Source: Ruegeria marisrubri (GTDB lineage: Bacteria; Pseudomonadota; Alphaproteobacteria; Rhodobacterales; Rhodobacteraceae). Taken from it: DNA of 64,000 nucleotides. The notes under the pieces are model-generated. The model was not told the origin of the DNA. It searched no databases and saw nothing but the letters and a program-made list of their open reading frames with translations. The stretch spans positions 1 through 64,000 of the forward strand of contig NZ_LQBQ01000023.1 of assembly GCF_001507595.1 (NCBI RefSeq), written 5' to 3'. Made by a program: the position numbers and the translations under genes. Positions 28,801 through 38,300 of this stretch are shown here, in pieces. How positions within the stretch are numbered: position 1 is the first letter of the stretch; each line of letters starts with the position of its first letter.

Positions 28801-28964
28801 ACGACGCCCTGCTTCTGCAAGGCGAGCAGTTCGGCCAGGATCTGCTCGCGCCGGGCGGCGCTGAACTCAACATCCAACAGCGCGTACAATTCGTCGGTCG
28901 TGCGACCGCGGGGGAAGGCTTCGACTGTGCGCAGCAGGGTGCTCAAAGGCGACGCTCCATGCAC
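25800..28964 (-). CDS. SF1 (UPF1/Dna2-like) helicase with C-terminal DUF559/Vsr-like nuclease
   Basis: 1054 residues, GTG start at 28964. After about 370 residues of unfamiliar N-terminus comes an SF1B helicase: Walker A VVTGPPGTGKSQAI (388-401), DEAD-equivalent LVIFDESSQCDIASAL, VIVGDDRQLAF, and the motif V/VI run VGTVDGFQGQERDLILFS with MNVAISRARAVAHVF. The last 100 residues form a Vsr/DUF559-type endonuclease: SDWERIVFHAL, then RRLDFALF and LDLEVDGRRWH with Asp and Glu in place. UPF1-like helicases work on RNA or DNA, and a Vsr-like domain nicks DNA. It heads the five-gene operon. The Walker B motif and the helicase order are clear; the substrate is not. Confidence 0.82.
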   Translation of the reverse strand: MHGASPLSTLLRTVEAFPRGRTTDELYALLDVEFSAARREQILAELLALQKQGVVTLGHDNKWRAVSRTVVAAGRHETGAGLDAGADPGAVLQAVPAGFSRQADRETAGSEDGADTAQINPIALLRYYRAALQSDPRGALTQADDRHGTAYQLICGAGDPFPEDGETGIIRVTLEHLPDSFREALSRREANDRALAIGWPISIGRKSGAPAIRPVGLIAATWERSGEQLVIRIAVDDVMVNPDWIRAAATGTAWTAGALRDIFAGQGGAGLSRDDFLLRLREAAAKSIRGKITGRRFATSLDPADGGIFDAMGLFLPTESSFTAGAVRDLDQIATWAPEKIARTALGPLLGLKHDGEIPADPPINVGPLNHEQIRAVANAAAHPLSVVTGPPGTGKSQAIVAMAATTLLRGGSVMVASKNHQALDAVEQRLSEIAPDVPFMVRTLDPAREIDQGMTDVVAQLVNDPGRAPGFHDPALADQLTDLAGRRLQALDTVEARRVLNLQLADLIETLDLRADDPEPEPATGPEARGLLARLLRWLLPGRFDPTGAADAPPPSGRAAIEAKIRALRAELARLAPPPDPVDLTQQIEPLAKTVMRQTLVARAALTEGQRIDLSNQHDDLALHGGGAMSRDLAQTVLDHRPLWLASVLGTPRRIPLYEGLFDLVIFDESSQCDIASALPLLARAKRAVIVGDDRQLAFISQIGLSQDRNLMAANGLPDSGTGRFSQGRKSLFDLARSTPEVPAVMLRDQYRSAEGIVDYINTQFYGGKLRVAADLEALKLPKGRKPGLAWTHVPGPGRATSTAQNVNLAEVAAITREVQDLLVTQAYMGTVGVIAPFRPQVHALTQALRQALPDTCWTRADLRVGTVDGFQGQERDLILFSPTVHEGAAPSAVTFLVREWRRMNVAISRARAVAHVFGDLDYARSGKIRQLQSLAARATEPRGRSGEGVFESDWERIVFHALKARGLDPQPQYEIAGRRLDFALFGANGVKLDLEVDGRRWHQDADGNRKIDDHWRDHQMRALGWKVRRFWVDELKQDMEGCLDLVERDLND

Positions 28965-29213
28965 GTTAAGCGGGTTTTCACGCGATCCGGCCCCGTACCT
29001 TCTGAATGTTAACCGTTTGTTTCAAAAGTGTTGTTCCACCCGACAGTTCGAGGCGCGGATGAACAGATGCCAAGTTTCAGTCTGACATGCAAGGGTTGGT
29101 TGTCCTGACCATGCGTCGGTGCCGAAGCGCGAAAAACCGACTGCGCGGCATCTGCCGACAGGGCGACGTCTTCCGCGCAAGTCGGCGTCAGGCCGGGTCC
29201 TCCGGCCCGCTGC

Positions 29214-29831
29214 TCAGGCCTTTTGGGGCGGGATGCACAGCTTGTCCTTGATGGGGCCGAAAACTTTTTCAGGGGCATTGCCTTTGATCAACGCGCGCAA
29301 AGGATTCACGAGGTATCCATCGACGGCTTCAGGTCTGTCGAGTGCTTCGAGCTGCACCGCGTAGAACCAGCTGCGGTCGTCGTCGCAGTAGACCCAGAGA
29401 CTGCCTCTCGGGTTGCCGTCTTCACTTTCGCCCGCGCCCTCGGGGTTGGCAGTGTCGAATTCCCACCGGTCGTCCGATTTCGGGGACGGGCAATACCCGA
29501 CCAGAACCTTGGCTTGCCGCCCGTACTCCCAATCGTCGCCGTGACCCGGATCGGAGGTCAGTTGAATGGCCAGAGTAATGTAGCCCAGCCCCTTCTTTTT
29601 TTCCTTGTCCTTCCCGACGTTCAGGCGCTCGTTCACCTTGTAATAGGCATTCCAGACGGGTCTGACCCAATCCCCGCCTTCATAGGTGTTGCTGTCAAAT
29701 TCGATGATCAGACCACCTTTACCGGTTTCGTCAAGTTCAACCGTGTCGAACGCGTCATACAGCTTTTCCAGGTTCACCTGCACATCCAGCAGGTTTCGGG
29801 TCGATTGCCAGAGGGCTTCGCTTGCACTCAT
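29214..29831 (-). CDS. Hypothetical acidic protein of the defence island
   Basis: About 205 residues from ATG 29831. Soluble, acidic, rich in Asp, Gly and Trp. Strand-like segments GLIIEFDSNTYEGGDWV and GLGYITLAIQLTSD alternate with polar loops, and the acidic stretch ANPEGAGESEDGNP lies before WVYCDDDRSWFYAVQLEAL. I do not recognise the family. It stands alone: 230 bases separate it from the Gre-like gene upstream and 250 from the helicase gene downstream. All three point the same way, so it could be the first gene of the helicase operon. Confidence 0.5.
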   Translation of the reverse strand: MSASEALWQSTRNLLDVQVNLEKLYDAFDTVELDETGKGGLIIEFDSNTYEGGDWVRPVWNAYYKVNERLNVGKDKEKKKGLGYITLAIQLTSDPGHGDDWEYGRQAKVLVGYCPSPKSDDRWEFDTANPEGAGESEDGNPRGSLWVYCDDDRSWFYAVQLEALDRPEAVDGYLVNPLRALIKGNAPEKVFGPIKDKLCIPPQKA

Positions 29832-30061
29832 CAATTCATTTCTTGTTGAAACGTGGTTTTGTCGTGGCCAACCTGTGCCGCGTCATTGCGCATCGCAGCC
29901 GGTGCCATCGTTGAAGAAAAACGTGACGGCAGGCGGCATGGCCAGGTCCAGCCATTTGCCCAGCACAGCGCCCTGACCTGTGCCACTCAGGAAGGTTGCT
30001 GCCACGTCGGCTCAGGCTTTCAGGCCCGGGACGGTATCCGATTACATCGAGACTACTTCAG

Positions 30062-30652
30062 TTAATCAAAATGTGACATTTCGACAAAAAAACCCTTGCT
30101 GACCTTTGTGATCTGCACAATTTGGTATCTGACCCGCCCATCGAGCTCTACGAAATCGCCAACTCGCGCTCCGAGCAGATCTGCCGAAATCGAGTGGTCA
30201 GGGTGACGAAACGTCACTTTTTGCGTTGGGTCTGTCGAAGGAGTTTCCGATACGCTTACGAAGAGAACGCCATCTTTGCCCGGCTTCTTCAAACATACGA
30301 TGTCATCGAAATCTACCGTTGTTGCGCGCCGTTCCGCTTCAAGTTCAGCTTCCAAAGTTTCAACACGCAATCTGAGAGCCACCAGCTGTCGCTTTGTTTG
30401 CTCAAGAGCTTGTTTCGTCTGGTCGTGACTTCGCATCTGCCTGAGCAGACGCAGAATGGTTTCATCCTCGCTGCTTCTGGACTGAAGTGAAGCGATCCGT
30501 TTGGAAACTCTTTCCTGCAATTCTAACGCATGCGGCCGCGAGCGGTGCTTTAGTTCTTCCGACAACTCCAGCAGTTTTTTCAGGTTCCCGAAATGCTGTC
30601 GGTATTCGTATTCCAATTCCTGCGTGGAATAATGAAAGTAGGTCCGGTTCAT
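30062..30652 (-). CDS. Coiled-coil protein with Gre-factor-like C-terminal domain
   Basis: About 196 residues from ATG 30652; the frame extends to 30742 with no better start. It opens with YFHYSTQELEYEYRQHF, followed by a coiled coil (to about residue 120) and a small beta domain. The end, ISADLLGARVGDFVELDGRV then RYQIVQITKV, follows the pattern of the GreA/GreB C-terminal domain (ALLGxxVGD...I..I). Gre factors enter the RNA polymerase channel with a coiled coil and rescue stalled transcription; here the coiled coil lacks an obvious acidic tip. A role at RNA polymerase is inferred. An OB-fold protein is the alternative. Confidence 0.5.
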   Translation of the reverse strand: MNRTYFHYSTQELEYEYRQHFGNLKKLLELSEELKHRSRPHALELQERVSKRIASLQSRSSEDETILRLLRQMRSHDQTKQALEQTKRQLVALRLRVETLEAELEAERRATTVDFDDIVCLKKPGKDGVLFVSVSETPSTDPTQKVTFRHPDHSISADLLGARVGDFVELDGRVRYQIVQITKVSKGFFVEMSHFD

Positions 30653-30886
30653 TTGTCTCAGCTCAATAATTGTGCAGCCCTGCTGGCAGCCTCGGTTAAG
30701 CGAAGATTTCTTCTCGCAACGAGGCAGATGCGTTCCGAGCAACGTCGAAACAAATAGATCCTTGCGCGGGTGTAATTTTTCACCGTTGATTGTCGTTTTT
30801 TAGAGCTCTCATTGCAATCACTGCATGAAACATCGTCGTCCTACTCAATCAGTTTTCTGCCAATTCAGCGCGCTGCGCGCCATTCG

Positions 30887-31411
30887 TCAATCGGTGTTCG
30901 GCCCCTGTGTGCCGACATCTCGTCGCAGCTCGACCTTGCGCGGTGCCGGGTCGGTCAGGCGGGTCAGCAGGGCCGCCAGATAGCGGTGCCCATCCGCCCA
31001 GGACCCCTCGGTCCAGCGCGCGTCATCGGGGGTCAGGCGGCCGCTGCGGATCTCGGCCATCAACAGGCCCGGAAGCGTGTCATAGGCCGCGACCGGCAGC
31101 GCCCGGGGCGGCAGCTTGTCCAGGAACCAGCGCACCGTGTCGGCGGCCTGCCCGAACCGGCAGGTCATCAGGAAGCGTTCATTGGACATCAGCAGGTTGC
31201 GCCGCAGGATCGGCACATCGTCCTGCGTGACCTTCAGGCCCGACAGAACCGCCGCGACGGCGTGACGCTTGGCCGCCGTCAGGCCCCAGAACGCGGCGCT
31301 CCAATCGTCGGGGAACAGCTGATCCAGCCGCGCGGCCAGCGGCGCGCAGGCCGCGAAGGTGCCGGCCGCAAGGCGTCGGTTCAGGGTGTCGTCAAACAGT
31401 TTTTCAAGCAT
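30887..31411 (-). CDS. Hypothetical protein coupled to mcrC
   Basis: 174 residues, start overlapping the end of mcrC by eight bases. Mostly helical by composition (Ala, Leu, Arg), no signal peptide or membrane helix. Segments DRLFPDDWSAAFWGLTAAKRHAVAAV-like in the middle give it a compact helical look, but I recognise no domain. Coupling to mcrC suggests a small accessory subunit of the McrBC complex. It is the last gene of the six-gene operon; no convincing terminator follows. Confidence 0.5.
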   Translation of the reverse strand: MLEKLFDDTLNRRLAAGTFAACAPLAARLDQLFPDDWSAAFWGLTAAKRHAVAAVLSGLKVTQDDVPILRRNLLMSNERFLMTCRFGQAADTVRWFLDKLPPRALPVAAYDTLPGLLMAEIRSGRLTPDDARWTEGSWADGHRYLAALLTRLTDPAPRKVELRRDVGTQGPNTD

Positions 31412-32696
31412 CCGTCATGCTCCGTTCCATGATCGGGTCCGGCATCAAACCTGGGTCGGTCAGCGGGCCGAGGCGCGGACCTTCGGGGCCGGGCGACAGG
31501 TCCAGGCTGGCCACCTGCAGGGCAAAGCCGCTACCGTCGACCACCCAGTCCCGCCAGACCCGCGTGCCCTGTCCCGCAACCGCGGGATACAGCAATACAA
31601 GCCGCGTCGGCGTCGGACTCCGTCCGTATCCCTGACCGTAGGCAAGCATCTGATAGATGTCGGATTGCGACACCCCGGCCTTGTCCTCGGATAGGGTCAA
31701 TCGTTTCCACTTGGTATCCACGATGAGGGTTTCGCGCTCGGTTTGCACCAGAATGTCCGGGCGCAGCGCGAACAGGCCGCAGGTCGTGACGCTCTTGCCC
31801 CTGGCCTGAATGCGCGCCCGCCGCCCCATCGCCCGGCGGAACAGTTTGGCGGTGTAGTTTTCGAACAGCTCGTTCATCGGAAACAACAGGGCAAACCCCT
31901 CGTCACTGCCCCGCCGCGCCGATTGCGATCGGCCGGCCAGCAACAGGCGCGCCATGCGGTACATCCCGTGCCAGGCCGTGTTGGTCCGATCCAGCACGAC
32001 GCGTTCGCGCAGAGGGTCGGGGCTGCGGCCGACTCTGTCCATCCGATCCAGCGCATCGTTCAGCATGGTCAATGTTGCCGCCAGCGCCGTGCGGCGGACC
32101 AGCATCCGAGCGGCGGCCGCCACGACACGGGTCAGGGGGATATCCGGGGTCAGTTCGTCGAACCGGCAGGCCAGCCGGTCGGGGCGGACCGCATGTGCGG
32201 AGAACTGGCGTTTGACGTCCAGCGCCCCGCGCAGAACCGGCAGGTCGTCGGCCTCCGTCCGATAGCGACGCGGCAGCCCGTTGCGCAGCGTGTCCGACAG
32301 GTGCCGGGCAAAGGACAGGATCACCACCTCGAGCAGGTCCAGAGACTGCGGCGCAAAACCCGCCTGCCCCTCGGACCAGATGCGCAGGTCATGGGCCACG
32401 TTCAGCATATGAACCAGGGTCGCACGCCCGTCTTCGCCGTCGAAATCCAGTTTGGGCAGGATTTCCAGCGTCACGCCCGGCGCCGCCAGAACCCCGCAGA
32501 TCTGCCCTGCCTTCAGATGCGCATGGCGCCGCGCGAGAATGTCCTCGGGGCGGCACCTGAGCCGGTTGGCGTAGGCGGCCGCGAGGCGGCACAGGCGGTC
32601 GGCCTCGGTCGGGGTCACGGCGCCTGCGCCGTCGCCGACCGGAATCTGCTGCCATTCGCGGCACGTCAGGCGCTTGTGACCGGTGAAGGGTTTCAT
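31404..32696 (-). CDS. mcrC: McrC-like nuclease subunit
   Basis: 430 residues, usual for McrC. McrC joins the McrB ring, stimulates its NTPase and cuts DNA. The C-terminal PD-(D/E)XK motif is clear: LRPDILV then TLIVDTKWKRL, with Asp, Asp and Lys in place. Before it stands LLFPMNELFENYTAKLFRR, the conserved McrC segment. The N-terminal region (DILARRHAHLKAGQICGVL) fits the McrB-binding half. The start overlaps the mcrB stop (ATGA). The reading is straightforward. Confidence 0.9.
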   Translation of the reverse strand: MKPFTGHKRLTCREWQQIPVGDGAGAVTPTEADRLCRLAAAYANRLRCRPEDILARRHAHLKAGQICGVLAAPGVTLEILPKLDFDGEDGRATLVHMLNVAHDLRIWSEGQAGFAPQSLDLLEVVILSFARHLSDTLRNGLPRRYRTEADDLPVLRGALDVKRQFSAHAVRPDRLACRFDELTPDIPLTRVVAAAARMLVRRTALAATLTMLNDALDRMDRVGRSPDPLRERVVLDRTNTAWHGMYRMARLLLAGRSQSARRGSDEGFALLFPMNELFENYTAKLFRRAMGRRARIQARGKSVTTCGLFALRPDILVQTERETLIVDTKWKRLTLSEDKAGVSQSDIYQMLAYGQGYGRSPTPTRLVLLYPAVAGQGTRVWRDWVVDGSGFALQVASLDLSPGPEGPRLGPLTDPGLMPDPIMERSMTDA

Positions 32697-35347
32697 GCCG
32701 CGGCCTCGGACGCCGCGGTGCCCGTCAGCAGCTCCTGATAGGCGGCGGGGCCGAACACGCGGTTGACCTCGTAGCGATAGCGGATCTCGCCATAGCCATC
32801 GTCCAGACCCGGCGGCGGCGCCAATTCGACCCGGCGCAGAAAGGCATCGCCGCCGCCCAACACGGCCCGCACGCGCCCCAGGTCGTCATGGAAGTACTCG
32901 CGCAGAAGGGGGATGATCTTGTCAGCCATGATGCGATCCAGTGCCGCAATGTCGGCAACCCCCATCATCCAGCCATGGCCGATCAGGTGATCGGGCCCGA
33001 TCAGGTATTCCAGCCGCGCGTTGATCGTTTCCAGAACCGCCCGCAGGTCGATGCCCTGCACGGGCTCCACCAGGGTCGGATCGGGTGCGACCGACTCGAA
33101 TCGGAAGCGCCGGCGCAGCGCGGTATCCAGAAGCGCGATCGAGCGGTCGGCCGTGTTCATCGTGCCCAGGATGTGCAGGTTGCTCGGCAGCGAGAAAGGT
33201 TTGCGCGAATGCGGCAGGATCACCGACAGGGCGTTGGCCGCGCCCTCGCGTTTGTCTTCCTCGAGCAGGGTGATCAGCTCGCCCATCACCTTTGACACAT
33301 TGGCGCGGTTGATCTCGTCGATGATCAGGACATGGGGTGGTCGATCCGCCGAGGACTGGATCCGATCATCGCCAGATTGAAGATAGGGCAGCAGACCTTC
33401 CCAGCGGATCTTGCTCGGAACCATCCGATAGATGCTCTGCTGTGAAAAGCGGCTTGAATAGATGTCTGCAACATCAATACCGTCACCGCTTGCGTCGATC
33501 CAATGCCATTCGACCTTGCGACGATGATAGTAGTGATCGTTGGCCCGGGGCACAAATTCGTAGTCTCCGGTCACGATGCCGATTGCTTGAGCTTTCAGGT
33601 TGCCGTGACTTACCACGACCACGTCGCCTTTCTTCATGGACGCACGAAGTTGCGCCGTCTGCACAATATTCGGATCGTATCCACTGGCGGTTTCGTTTCC
33701 GGGTAGGCTGCGCCAATGTTTGTAAATGGTGTTGAAATTGTCGAACCGGGCGTCTGACCAATCGACTTCACCGCCATAACCCAACAGCACATAGCCGTTC
33801 TGGAAACACTCCTCTCGCAAGTATTCCTCTTCCTCGAAGCCTGCGCGTCCGAGGGACATTTTGAACACGTTTCGTCCGGCTCGGTCGAACTTAGTTCCCT
33901 GGGAAACCGGTCGTGTACGCGCGCGGTCGGAGATGGTCTTGAGTACACCATCGACGGCCTCCAGCCGGAACCCGGCCTGCCCCTCGGCACCCTCATCCGT
34001 CACCGGACGCAGGCCCTCGACGAATTCCTCGTAGCCATAGCTTTGGTGGAAGGTGACGAAGGCAACCCGGTTTTCCGCGCACAGTTCGTGATAGCGTGCC
34101 ATGATCGCGGCGCGCCGCTGCCGCGGGTCCGGGTGATCGGGCACGGTTCCGTCGCAGATGCGAACCGCGCGTTCGGCGGTGGCAAAGGTCTTGCCGGTGC
34201 CCGGTGGCCCGTACAGGATGGTGTTCAGCGGTTGGGACACGGAAGCCTCCATGGTGGGTTTTTTCGATGTTTCAGCGCTTTCAAGCTTGGGGGTGTGATC
34301 GTGGATCACCCACAATGCCGACTGCACGTCCAGCAGGTTTCGGGGGGCCAGGCCGCGATCCGCGAAGGCCTGTTCGACGGCTCGGGCAAATTGCAGCTCG
34401 TTGGCGAATTCCTCGGCCGTGTCGTCTGAACGCGGAAACGCCTGGCCCGTGGCCTCTCGAAAAAGCGAATCCAACGCACGGCGGCGGAAATAGACGGCCC
34501 GGTCGGGGTGCAGCAGCATGGCGATCAGGCCGGCGATCTGTCGTGGATGATCCTGCTGTGGGGCCGGGCAGTTCTGCATCCATGCGTCGATGAATTGCGA
34601 GACGAACTGCCCGTCGTCCATATCCGGTGCGTGAAAATACCGGCGGATCACCCGTCCCAACTGGGCCTGTGGCCAAGGTTGCTTGAGCGGATTGATCGTG
34701 CGCCAGTTCAACAGGTTGAACCCGTCGAACACGGCCACCACGGTCGCGGCATAATCCTCATCGGTCGCGCAGCGGTTCAGCGCGGCGCGCAGCTTCTCGG
34801 CCTTGTCCAGCTTGTAGGCGGTCTCGGTTTCGTCGAATGTTTCGTGCGGCGGGTCGAAATGGTGGAACCCCGGAAATGCGGATTGCAGAACCGCGACCCA
34901 GCGGTCGATCGTTTCATCATTCAAAATCATGTCTTTCATCAATCCCAATGCGGCAAGTGCGGCCCGGATACTGGGCAGCGAGTTGTCGAGCAGATCCCAG
35001 GCCGATCTGTCGCGGAACCCGTGGTTTTTCAGCCCCGAATGGCGCCCTTCCCGGTCGGCGACGGCGTCCCAGGGCGGTTGCTCGCGTAGTTGGAACCCGG
35101 CGTCGCGCAACCGGTCCGCCAGCCCGTCGCAGAACCACAGTTTCGGGCGGGCCTGCTCGTAGGCGATGGCAACGGGCTGGTGATCGGGTGTGACCAGGCC
35201 GCCCATCTTCTGCGCCATCGTGCAATCGGGGTTGGGCCTCAAGGCAGACGCCTTGATCAGCGCAACCACCGCGCGCCGGTCCTGCGACACACCTTTCTTG
35301 GCCTCCACGATCTTTACTTGCGCGTCCATCGCGCTCCAGTCAGTCAT
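32693..35347 (-). CDS. mcrB: McrB-like GTPase with PUA/EVE-like insert
   Basis: 884 residues from ATG 35347, chosen for the strong GGAGGTG just upstream; a start four codons earlier is possible. The N-terminal 370 residues are unfamiliar. The AAA+ domain has Walker A ILYGPPGTGKTFAT (about 378-391), Walker B VLIIDEINRANVSK (674-687) and the McrB signature GTMNTADRSIALLDTALRRRF. Between Walker A and B lies a 160-residue insert with MKKGDVVVVSHGNLKAQAIG and HYYHRRKVEWHW, the pattern of a PUA/EVE (YTH-like) base-reading domain. In classic McrB that reader is N-terminal, so its place inside the motor is unusual. The gene overlaps the preceding helicase gene by eight bases. Confidence 0.85.
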   Translation of the reverse strand: MTDWSAMDAQVKIVEAKKGVSQDRRAVVALIKASALRPNPDCTMAQKMGGLVTPDHQPVAIAYEQARPKLWFCDGLADRLRDAGFQLREQPPWDAVADREGRHSGLKNHGFRDRSAWDLLDNSLPSIRAALAALGLMKDMILNDETIDRWVAVLQSAFPGFHHFDPPHETFDETETAYKLDKAEKLRAALNRCATDEDYAATVVAVFDGFNLLNWRTINPLKQPWPQAQLGRVIRRYFHAPDMDDGQFVSQFIDAWMQNCPAPQQDHPRQIAGLIAMLLHPDRAVYFRRRALDSLFREATGQAFPRSDDTAEEFANELQFARAVEQAFADRGLAPRNLLDVQSALWVIHDHTPKLESAETSKKPTMEASVSQPLNTILYGPPGTGKTFATAERAVRICDGTVPDHPDPRQRRAAIMARYHELCAENRVAFVTFHQSYGYEEFVEGLRPVTDEGAEGQAGFRLEAVDGVLKTISDRARTRPVSQGTKFDRAGRNVFKMSLGRAGFEEEEYLREECFQNGYVLLGYGGEVDWSDARFDNFNTIYKHWRSLPGNETASGYDPNIVQTAQLRASMKKGDVVVVSHGNLKAQAIGIVTGDYEFVPRANDHYYHRRKVEWHWIDASGDGIDVADIYSSRFSQQSIYRMVPSKIRWEGLLPYLQSGDDRIQSSADRPPHVLIIDEINRANVSKVMGELITLLEEDKREGAANALSVILPHSRKPFSLPSNLHILGTMNTADRSIALLDTALRRRFRFESVAPDPTLVEPVQGIDLRAVLETINARLEYLIGPDHLIGHGWMMGVADIAALDRIMADKIIPLLREYFHDDLGRVRAVLGGGDAFLRRVELAPPPGLDDGYGEIRYRYEVNRVFGPAAYQELLTGTAASEAAA

Positions 35348-38300
35348 CGTCACCTCCAAGGGATTTCAAAGCCGCCAGCGCGTTGACCAAGCGCATCTGC
35401 TCGACCGTGTCGCACAGGGTGGCGGCCAGCTGCGGCGCGGCGAAGACGAGGCTCAGCGCCTTGGCGCGGCTGATGGCGACGTTCAGGCGCTCGCGTGAGA
35501 GCAGGAAATCCAGCCCGCGCGCGGTTTCCGCCGCCGAACTGGCCGTCATCGATATCAAGGCGATCGGGGCCTCCTGCCCCTGGAACCGGTCCACCGTGCC
35601 CACGCGCACCCCCTCCAGCGCCTCGGTCAGAGCGTTGACCTGCGCGTTGTAGGGGGCGACGACGATGATGTCGGATCGTGTGATCGGGCGGGTCGTGCCG
35701 GTCTTGTCGGTCCAGGTGCCGCCCAGCAGGCGATCGACCGTGGCGCGGATGGCGGCGACCTCTTCGGGGCAATCCTGCGCACGCCCCTCATGCGGGACGG
35801 GCACCAGAAAGGCGCCCGCGCGGGGCAGCCCGTTCGCCGTCACCGCCTGCCGCTCGGTGTCGGGATGGGCGGTCAGCGTGCCGGCATAGAACTGGTCCGA
35901 GACATAGGCGGTCACGGCCGGGTGCATCCGCCTTGTGGTGTCCAGATACAGGCCGCGATCGGGCGACAGCACTGGCTCGTCACCCATGATCCAGTCCAGG
36001 CACGACAGGTCGGCCGGATGCGGATGCGCGCCCTGGATCACCTGCGGCAGCTGGCGCGGATCGCCCACCAGCACCAGGTTGCGCGCCGCCCGCGTCATCG
36101 CCAGCGCATTGGCCAGCGACACCTGCCCGGCCTCGTCCACGAACAGATAGTCGAAGGCATCGGCCAGATCGTCGCGCGCGAACAGCCAGGCGGTGCCGCC
36201 GACCACATGGGCGCTGCCGTGCAGCGGGTCGCCCGACGAGCGGGTCTGGCGGATTGCCTCGAACCCCTCGGGCAGAGGCGCGGCCCCGGCCTTGTCCTTG
36301 TGGGCGATGGTCAGGTCCTCGACCGTCAGATCGATGTCGTCATCCTCAAGCGCCCGGATGCAGCCCATCAGCACGTTGCGGATCGCCTCGTGGCTGTTCG
36401 AGGCCACGCCCACCCGCTTGCCCCTGCGCACAAGCGACAGGATGGCGCGGGCGGTGACATGGGTCTTGCCGGTTCCGGGCGGGCCCTGCACCGGCAGCAC
36501 GGTGTCGTCCATCGCGCCCACGGCGGCGATCAGGCGCTCGACCGGTTCGCCCGTGGCCCGCAGCGGCGAGGGCCCGACAAAGCGCGGCGCGGCGCGGGCA
36601 AGAAGGTCTTCGGCGGCGCGGTTGCGGCGCGGACCGCATTGATCGGCGATCACCGCCGCGATGGCCGAGGGGATCGGATGCGGGTTGATGGCGAAATTCG
36701 GCAGCAGGTCCAGCCGGTCGCGCAACACATCAGCGTTCTTGTTGCCCACCTTCAGGGTGACGGTGCACGCCGTGCGGTCCAGCGCCGTAATCGTCACCGA
36801 AGCCATCGTGCCGTCGCCCCGATCCACGCAGGCGGTGGCATCGCGGCGCAGTTTCGTTTCCTGAAACGGATAGCGATAGCTGCGCTCGACCGAGGATTTC
36901 ACCGGTTGCGCCGGGCCGGTCGCGCGCAGCCCCGCCAGACAGTCCAGATCATCGGCCAGATCGTCGAAATCCTTGCCCGCGGCATCGAACACCGCCCAGG
37001 CGGCGGGCTTGGCCTCGCGCGTGTGGAACTGCCCCAGATCATACAGCAGCTTGCGCCGGTCCTCGGGCAGATCGGCCCCGGCCAGCCGGTCGCGCAGCTG
37101 GTCGGCCTCGGCGTCGGCCTCTTCGGTCTTTTCGGTGGTTGCCTCGCCCAGCTCGTTCCATGTCGCCCAGTCGGGGCGCAGCCCCAGCAGCCAGTCGCGC
37201 AGCATCTGGGTCGAGATGCAGTCGATCCGGTTGTACTCCTCGATCTCGTCCAGAATGCCCTGATCGCCGGTCTCGCGCCAAGCCTCGTAGGCCACGACCG
37301 AGCCACCGGCGGTCTTGACCTCGCCGGTGCGGGCGATGTCGTAGAAGGCTTCCATGTCCTTGATCGAATAGCTTTTCTCGGACGCGATGATCCCGCCGCG
37401 CACCACCGCGAACAGGTCCACGAACCGCCCCTCGCGCAGCCAGCGGTCCAGCTGCGCCTCGCCGAAACCGTACTGCGTGCACAGCCGTTTCAGCGAAGTG
37501 ATCTCGTAGGGCGCATAGTGATAGATCCGCGCCTGCGGATGCGCCGCCAGCCGGTCCGAGAAGAAGGCGAACAGCTGGATCAGGGCGTCCTTCTCGGCGG
37601 CATGGTCATGCGCCCAGAAGGCGGTGAACTGGGCCCCGTCCCAGACCCCGTGCAGATATTCCAGGCCTTCGGCTCCGTCCTCGCGATAGAACGGGTCGCC
37701 CTCGATGTCATAGAACAGATCTCCCGCCTGCGGCCGTGGCAGCAGGTCGAACCCCTTGCCCGCGACATGGGGGCGCAGCTCGGCCCTGGGCGGGCCGGAT
37801 TTGCGGGCCTGCTGCAACCGCGCCTGCGTCACCAGCTTGTCCAGCGTCGGCGCCGCGATCCGTGGAACGCGCTCGGTCCGCTCGGCCAGCGCGGCCATGG
37901 TGGTGACCCCGGCGGCTTCGAGCCGCTGAACCTGCGGGCGGGTGATGTTGGCGACCTGGAACAGGCTGTCCTCGTTTTCCCAGACCTGCTGGCAATGCTC
38001 GCGCCAGCGGCACAGGCCGCAGGTCTTGCAGGGCACCGGGCGCGTCGGATGCGGGTCGGCCACGAACCGTTCCAGCCGCCACCGCGCGGCGCGGGCATAG
38101 GCGGCGTATTCCGACAGGCGAAAGCTGAACCGCTGCCCGTTGCCCAACTGCACATGGGCGCGGTCGGGCGCAAGGCCCTGAACCTGCGCCAAGAGGTCGG
38201 AATACAGGACCAATTGCAGCACATGGCCCGGCGCGGGTTTGCGTTTCAGCTTGGTGTCCACCACCTCGTAGGAAAAATCGCCCAGGTCCGAGGGCCGGTC

